The notes under the pieces: generated by a model
The model's input: only the letters and a program-made list of their open reading frames with translations
What the model was told of the DNA's origin: nothing
Database searches by the model: none
Source of the DNA: Trichodelitschia bisporula
Lineage: Eukaryota > Ascomycota > Dothideomycetes > Phaeotrichales > Phaeotrichaceae
Length of the DNA stretch: 22,700 bases
Assembly (NCBI GenBank): GCA_010356995.1
Contig: ML996705.1
Coordinates: forward strand, 607,699-630,398
Direction of reading: 5' to 3'
Shown: one piece after another, positions 17,681-22,700 of the stretch
Layout: each line of letters opens with the position of its first letter
How positions within the stretch are numbered: position 1 is the first letter of the stretch
Program-made: the position numbers and the translations under genes

Positions 17681-19296
17681 ATTCTGATGCTCATCGCGGT
17701 CGAGTACGATTGCAGCTGTGGTTCAAGTCCCGCTCATGCTCTTCATCCGCCCTCGAGCTCCAGACCATCGAAGCCGCTGCGAGGCCGCCTGCCGCGCAGC
17801 CTTGGAGCTGCAAGTTACAGCGCGCTTAACCAATAGGGAGAAGATACATGCCCATGGTGCTGACGACAAGAAGAGCTGGAAACGGAACCTCCAATGAGGT
17901 CGAGGTAAACTCTCCGACCCAAGCATCTCGCTGGGGCTGCTGAAGTTGCGGGGTAGCTGAAGTGCTGCAAGGCTGAGAACGCATGAGTCGCTGGCTAATG
18001 TACTCATTAGCTATGTTTCTCATACCCGAGTACGCGTCATCAGACGCAGGATATCCTGCTTGAACCTACTCCCGACTGTGCCTGAACGGGCATCCGCTGT
18101 TCCACACTCGCCCTCAGGTATACACCAACCTCATTCACCCTCCAAGCCACCTAAGTACCAGCCGCCCAGCAATAAACGTTCAGCTGCCAAGTGGTGCCCA
18201 GAGACCTGAAAGCTGTCAGCGTCCACCAAACGCTTCTTCCTGCCTATCAATGGACAACACCGCGCACGGAGCTGTAACTCCGCTGACAGCAGCAACGTTT
18301 AGCAAAAGGTTCTGCCGCGCAAATACGCTCACCCACTCCCTACCTCAGCCCACGGCAAGACGGGATCCAGTCTCAGGTCCACGCAGCCGGGCGTCGACTT
18401 CAGCTCTTGAGTTGTCTGCAGTGGTACCTAAACGGAGAACGGTACATGCAGCGCAGATGCAACAAAAGTGCGGCAGACACGCAGTGACCCGCTTTTTTGA
18501 CGTTCAAAGGCCGAGATGCGGGAAGCTGAATCCCTATCCTGCGGACATGCGGAAGCTGAAGTCACATGATGGGGCGGCTGAGAGACATGCTGCAGCCCGG
18601 CGGTTCGAGCTCGGGGCGGGGTAAGGCGGGAGATCCCGCTGCCGCTGGCCTCGGTTAGCGTTTCGGAGCGTAGATCAGGAGAGAAGAATCGAGCAAAGCC
18701 GTGAGGGATCAGGGTTTTTGCCTGGTGGCAGTTTGGGAGTTCCTTCCGGATATGGACGGCACGTGATAGATTTGAGCCTTGCGGCCTTGCTGCCATCGTC
18801 CTCCATGTGGTGCCCGAAGGCCACTTGGGAAGTCATGGCCGTATGCCAGAAAAGCGTCGCTGCTCCGCACTGAAAGGTTTGCTGGGTGGTAAACAATGAT
18901 TATCAGGACGCCCGCCATGACTTTTGCAGGACGCCCTCGGCCCCTGTGCGGACGATGTCCATGCGAGAAGCTTTTGTAGCAAAAGCTTCATTCAACAGCG
19001 CACCAGACATCGCGAAGCCGCGAAGAAGTCTCTCATGATTAGAACCGGGCTTGTAAATAAACCTGTAGAAGAAAGAGGGTGCTGAGCCAAATGCTCGATT
19101 TTAACTAGATTTGAGAAAACTACAGAGTTGGATCAAAATATCCGTTCATACGATGTCACCGGATTAGTCGATTTCAGTGATTTCTTTTCGCCTTTCTTTC
19201 CCTCTGTCTAGGCGAAACTGATGTGTCCATTATCCAATTAGAACAAGGTAATTAACACAAGCTTGTATTTATAATTGTTATAATAACAAATCGCAC
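17681..19296. other. Long intergenic region without a supported gene
   Basis: About 1.6 kb. Frames at 18250-18624 (plus) and 18428-18918 (minus) overlap and show no domain, signal or composition of real proteins. One perfect hairpin lies at 18967-18989. The last 200 bp are AT-rich and lead into the first 5S gene. Confidence 0.5.
18967..18989. repeat. Perfect 10-bp inverted repeat with 3-nt loop
   Basis: GAAGCTTTTG, loop TAG, CAAAAGCTTC. It lies in the gene-free stretch left of the 5S cluster. No T-run follows, so a Pol III terminator role is not suggested. Confidence 0.85.
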
Positions 19297-19414
19297 ACAT
19301 ACGGCCATAGATCAGAGAATGCACCAGTCCCCGTCTGCTCACTGAAGTTAAGCTCTGAATCGGTAGACTAGTAGTTGCGTGGGTGACCAGCAGCGAATCC
19401 CTGCTGCTGTATGT
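19297..19414 (+). rRNA. 5S ribosomal RNA, copy 1
   Basis: A 118-nt 5S rRNA. ACATACGGC at the 5' end pairs with the 3' end GCTGTATGT (helix I). The internal promoter has its A-box-like part at GTTAAGCTCTGAA and its C-box at GCGTGGGTGACCAGCAGCGA. Helix III-type arms CAGAG/CUCUG with a bulged A are intact. Transcription should stop in the T-runs after the gene (TTTTAATCTTTTT). An AT-rich TATAATAAC-like block lies about 20-30 bp upstream, where fungal 5S genes often have a TATA element. Confidence 0.9.
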
Positions 19415-19608
19415 TTTAATCTTTTTGCACTCCAGGAGCTCGCAGATCGGCCCGTCCAACGGGGGAAGCTCCGAAACTCAAACCGAGTTGACTTTTGGTC
19501 TCAGGCCATAGGAGAAATTCGTGCCCGGCCTGGGGGTTCGTGTTCCTTTTGACAAGACTGGCCGTCAACCGCCCGTCATCACTAACTTGTTAATACAATA
19601 AGTCCATC

Positions 19609-19726
19609 ACATACGGCCACAGGTCAAAGAGAACACCAGTCCCCGTCTGCTCACTGAAGTTAAGCTTTGAACCGGTTGACTAGTAGTTGCGTGGGTGACC
19701 AGCAGCGAATCCCAACTGCTGTATGT
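19609..19726 (+). rRNA. 5S ribosomal RNA, copy 2
   Basis: 118 nt, same orientation as copy 1 and 312 bp further on. The arm equivalent to CAGAG/CUCUG is CAAAG/CUUUG, so a base pair has changed on both sides. The outer part has GGU/ACC where copy 1 has GAU/AUC. Followed by T6-GTC-T6, a strong Pol III stop. About 90 bp of the downstream flank (GATCGGCCCGT ... GGAGCTCCGAA) resemble the flank of copy 1. Confidence 0.92.
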
Positions 19727-20063
19727 TTTTTGTCTTTTTTGCACCCCGGAAGCTTGCTGATCGGCCCGTTCAGCGGGAGGAGCTCCGAAGCTTAACGTAA
19801 GCCGACACTTTGGCCAAAGGACCAGCCGAAAAAGTCATAGCTGTCCCGTCCACAAAATCAAGCAGGCGAGATGGCCATGATAATTTTTCAGGTGGCCCGT
19901 GAAGCTTTTTGCTCGGCCGGCTGATCGAGGGGAGATGCTCCGCAGCTTAACGCACGTCCCCTATTCCAACCCAAAAACGCTCTCGCTCGGAGAGCTAACA
20001 CTTCTTTTGACAATGCTTCCGTCTTCTTCGCCAGCTATTAGTTAACTGGCAGCACAGTCCACC
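19727..20063. other. Spacer between 5S copies 2 and 3
   Basis: About 340 bp with no gene. It contains the flank shared with copy 1 (19740-19830) and, at about 19907-19955, another weaker copy of the same flank (CTGATCGAGGGGAGATGCTCCGCAGCTTAACG) with no 5S gene in front of it. Confidence 0.55.
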
Positions 20064-20181
20064 ACATACGGCCATAGGTCGAAGAGTACACCAGTCCCCG
20101 TCTGCTCACTGAAGTTAAGCTTCGAACCGGTTGACTAGTAGTTGCGTGGGTGACCAGCAGCGAATCCCAACTGCTGTATGT
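20064..20181 (+). rRNA. 5S ribosomal RNA, copy 3
   Basis: 118 nt, same orientation as copies 1 and 2. The arm is CGAAG/CUUCG with the bulged A and GGU/ACC outer pairs, a third compensated version of the helix. The internal promoter blocks are identical to those of copy 2. T5 and a second T5 follow directly. The downstream flank differs from those of copies 1 and 2 after about 20 bp. Confidence 0.92.
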
Positions 20182-20402
20182 TTTTGCCTTTTTGCTTTTC
20201 TGCGGGTGGATTCACACGGCCGAGGGGTCGACAGAGTGCTGAGAAGTAAGGCGGGACTCGAAGCCCGGATAGGACGGTACAGTTCGGAATCAACATTTCG
20301 CACCGGTGGAGACTGACGGAACAGCCGTAATGACCTCAATGAATTCAACTTCCAGCCATTAGCAAGATGCCTCTTAGCCGCCAAAAACCCAAAGACGAGG
20401 AC

Positions 20403-21841
20403 CTAATCAAACGTAACCTTCGTCCCCTTAAACTCCATTTTCCCCATCGCCTCCTTAACCTTCTTCTTCGCCACCCAACTCGGATGCAACGGCCCCTCAT
20501 CATCCTTCCTCCTAGGAACAACCTTCTTCTCCCGCTCCACAACCGGCTCGGTATTCGCCCCCGTGCTCCTCCTCCCCCTCCCGTGTCCATCGGTCCCCTG
20601 GGCGCCGCGCTTCAGATCCCACCCCTCGTCCCTGCCTCCGCGTTCTTTAGGCGCGTTGGCGACGTGTTTGGCTTTGTCGCCGTATTTTTTTTCCCAGATG
20701 GCGCGGCGCGCGCGCTGGCCCCGTCTGTTTTTGCGAGGCGCGATTTCTTCGCCGAGGTCTGAGGGGGCGGAGTCGCTGCCGGACCAATAGCCGGCCATGG
20801 TGAGGGAGGGGAGGAAGGTTGAGGAGTTGGGTTTTGAGACGGCGGGATCGGCGGTGGGGAGGAGGGGGGCGGTGGCTTTGGCTTTGCGTATGGTGTCTGC
20901 GAGTTCGATGTGCAGTTGTGAGGCTGCGCTGTCGATGCTGGAGGGTAGGGAGGGGGCGTCGGACTCGTTGTCAGAGTCAGAGTCCGAGCCAGGTGCTAGC
21001 CGTGCATCGTAGGTACCGAAGTCGTCGCTTTCGGAGGCGGCGTCCTCGACCCCACTCCCGCTCCCGGCGCCGTCAGACGAGCTGAAACCGTTCCACCCCT
21101 CCTCCTCGGACTCTGAGTCCGCGTCCATATCCACATCGTCGGAGACAGGTGCTCGCGGCTTATTCGTTGTTTCGCTGGTCCGACCCACCGCCCCCAGCGC
21201 ACCCTTCACCCTCTCAACAATCCCATCAACGCACTCACGAACAGGCTGACTCGCACACAAGCGGGCTCGTATATTCGCCGCCGCAAGCTCTTCCAGCGCG
21301 TCCTTCTTCGGCGGATCCGTTGGCGCGGTTGGGAGTACGTCCGTATTCGCAATGGCCTTTACGCGGCCGAGCACGCGGAGCATGTACCCCTCTGCTAGGA
21401 CGGGGAAGTCGCATGCCTGCCAGCTACAATTAGCTCAATCCACATACGAGGCGAAAGATTTGCAGGGTTCCAAGTCGTCCAGTCGCGACCTCCTTCACCC
21501 GCACTCAAGGTGGGACATACCTTCAACGCGCGAATCTCGCGGCACACCTTCTCAACCCCCGGCTGATCCTTCCCCGCCTCCGCAGTCTTCTTCCTCCGAC
21601 TGAGTTTCTGCCGCTCAAACCCACGGGCTAGCTTCAGGGCCTTCGTCAAGTCCTTCTTCCCAGAGTTAAGAAGCGCGGCGATGGTCGTGCGCTGCCTGGA
21701 GGAGAGGCGCGGAGGGGAGGCGGGCGCTGCGACGGCATTGGGGTTCACTTTCGCGGCGCTGGTCGTCTCAGGCCTGGTACTAGGAGCCCCCTCGGCGGGG
21801 GAGGTGGGTTCGCGCTTGCGTTTGGGCATGGTGGTGGTCAT
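20403..21841 (-). CDS. BUD22: BUD22 family ribosome-biogenesis protein, two exons
   Basis: Predicted 444 residues. Exon 1 is 21841-21521 and exon 2 is 21416-20403. The 104-nt intron (21520-21417) has donor GTATGT, branch GCTAAT and acceptor GGCAG, joining EIRALK to ACDFPVL. I start at MTTTMPKRKRE; the next ATG, four codons on, is equally possible. BUD22 works in nucleolar 18S rRNA maturation and small-subunit assembly in yeast. The N-terminal part (about 45-140) is a basic helical region. An acidic Ser/Asp/Glu stretch lies at 200-261. The family block KNRRGQRARRAIWEKKYG (336-353, then DKAKHV) and the terminal LHPSWVAKKK ... FKGTKVTFD (417-444) are the conserved BUD22 signatures. No defect is seen. 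It sits between 5S rRNA copies, a suggestive but probably chance neighbour. Confidence 0.9.
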
Positions 21842-22108
21842 GCGTGGGCGGGTGTTTGGTTGACGTTGAGATGGTGAAGTTTGAAGCACTTTTTGGGTGT
21901 GGCTGAAGGGTGGGCCAAGGCGCTAGCGCGCGTGGATGTGGCGGTACGGGGATGTCAGTCTTTTGCGCGCAATCGATGAACAGTCGCGCCGCTGGGTGCG
22001 GGCAGAGCCTGGATATCAAATATGAATATTACCACGGTTTTTCTAGCAGTCTTTCATCGGGGTAAAAAGATTGATCCCGAGGACATCTCCGAGTGCAAAA
22101 AGACAGAA

Positions 22109-22226
22109 ACATACAGCAGTTGGGATTCGCTGCTGGGCACCCACGCAACTACTAGTTAACCGGTTCAAAGCTTAACTCCAGTGAGCAGACGGGGACTGGT
22201 GTATTCTTTGGCCTGTGTCCGTATAC
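22109..22226 (-). rRNA. 5S rRNA-like copy 4, inverted and degraded
   Basis: 118 nt on the minus strand, clearly alignable to copies 1-3 but with more changes. The 5' end reads GTATACGGACAC instead of ACATACGGCCAT. The C-box has GGGTGCCCAGC instead of GGGTGACCAGC. One outer helix pair is broken (GGC opposite ACC). The first T-run is interrupted (TTTCTGTCTTTTT). The length is unchanged. It may be a pseudogene or a variant copy; the uncompensated helix change favours decay. Confidence 0.75.
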
Positions 22227-22700
22227 TTAGCTCAATGAGAAAGGTGCTTAATTTGGACTAGCCTGTGCATTGTCATCCTTGCTAGCCATTACTTTCCTCC
22301 GTCTTGCCGCTAAATCCAGCGCCAGATTTCCTCAATTGGAAATTACTGACGTGCTAAGTGATTTTAGATGGGCAGTAACATGTGCTCGTCCTGCCCTCCG
22401 CATTGAACCACAACGCCTCCCTCAAATCGCCTGGTCTTCGGCCTGTCGCCGGCTTCCCTCTCCAGAACCGGCCCGGTTGGACCTGCAAGCGAAGTATCAT
22501 GAGTATCGGAAGGGTCACATCTCAATTAAGCGGGGGCGCCTGTTAGGATCCCTATTTCGTCTTCGCAGTGTCAGCTCTGCCTCAACGTGACTCAGGCAAC
22601 ACTACCCCCGCACTCCGATTCTCCGAGTGGGGTGGCTAGGGGGCTAAGTGTGGAGTTGTACCGTGGTGAGGGAAGGGAAGACGAGCCGAGGCAGTGACGC
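22227..22700. other. Right-hand end, no supported gene
   Basis: An open frame at 22270-22590 (plus) begins at a TTG and has no recognisable features. The region may be the edge of a gene that lies outside the window, but nothing in it shows this. Confidence 0.4.

Noticed and set aside
17705-17740. GGTTCAAGTCCC resembling a tRNA T-loop
   Set aside because: The putative stem does not pair and no other tRNA arm is found upstream.
18250-18918. Overlapping frames of about 70-124 residues
   Set aside because: No protein-like features, and plus and minus frames overlap without support for either.
20403-21383. Antisense and alternate-frame open stretches over BUD22
   Set aside because: They are shadows of GC-rich coding sequence; the minus-strand frame carries the BUD22 signatures.
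22270-22590. 106-residue frame at the right edge
   Set aside because: It starts at a non-ATG codon and shows no recognisable domain; cannot be supported as a gene.

Overview
The window looks like nuclear DNA of a filamentous ascomycete (Pezizomycotina). It is GC-rich, its genes carry introns of 44-104 nt with GTANGT-like donors and CTAAC-type branch points, its 5S rRNA genes are dispersed in fungal style, and several small secreted proteins are present. I cannot name the genus. No transposon, LTR element, CRISPR array or tRNA gene could be supported.

Layout from left to right. Positions 1-921 are intergenic and hold an unbroken run of 46 C. A type II membrane glycosyltransferase with a DXD motif (GT32-like) lies on the minus strand at 922-2831. 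Then come about 2.2 kb of purine-rich, repeat-rich intergenic DNA with minisatellites and an 82-bp tandem duplication. A secreted QQGRP-repeat protein (minus, 5014-5538) is followed by a 1.5-kb gap and a two-exon plus-strand gene (7070-7796). That gene encodes a signal peptide followed by seven units, each starting HGPDGDDDHAP and ending in Arg-Arg. This is the layout of a Kex2-processed repeat precursor and is the most interesting item in the window. Next is a head-to-head pair of mitochondrial interest: an ALKBH1-type dioxygenase (minus) and the ubiquinone methyltransferase COQ5 (plus), separated by 131 bp. A disordered Glu-His-rich protein follows (minus, 10799-12208).

From 13008 to 15854 the minus strand holds a decayed gene for a membrane-anchored, Ala/Pro-rich protein with a helical C-terminal part. 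About five frame changes and one in-frame stop are apparent. A secreted protein built of four 4-cysteine repeats follows (minus, 16984-17583). After 1.7 kb without a recognisable gene come three direct-repeat 5S rRNA genes (19297-20181), the ribosome-biogenesis gene BUD22 (minus, 20403-21841), and a fourth, inverted and degraded 5S copy (22109-22226). The last 470 bp have no supported gene.

The housekeeping genes (COQ5, ALKBH1, BUD22, the glycosyltransferase) are intact and do not form a pathway together. The secreted proteins are separated from each other. No tailoring enzymes sit next to the Kex2-type precursor, so nothing here marks it as part of a classical biosynthetic cluster.
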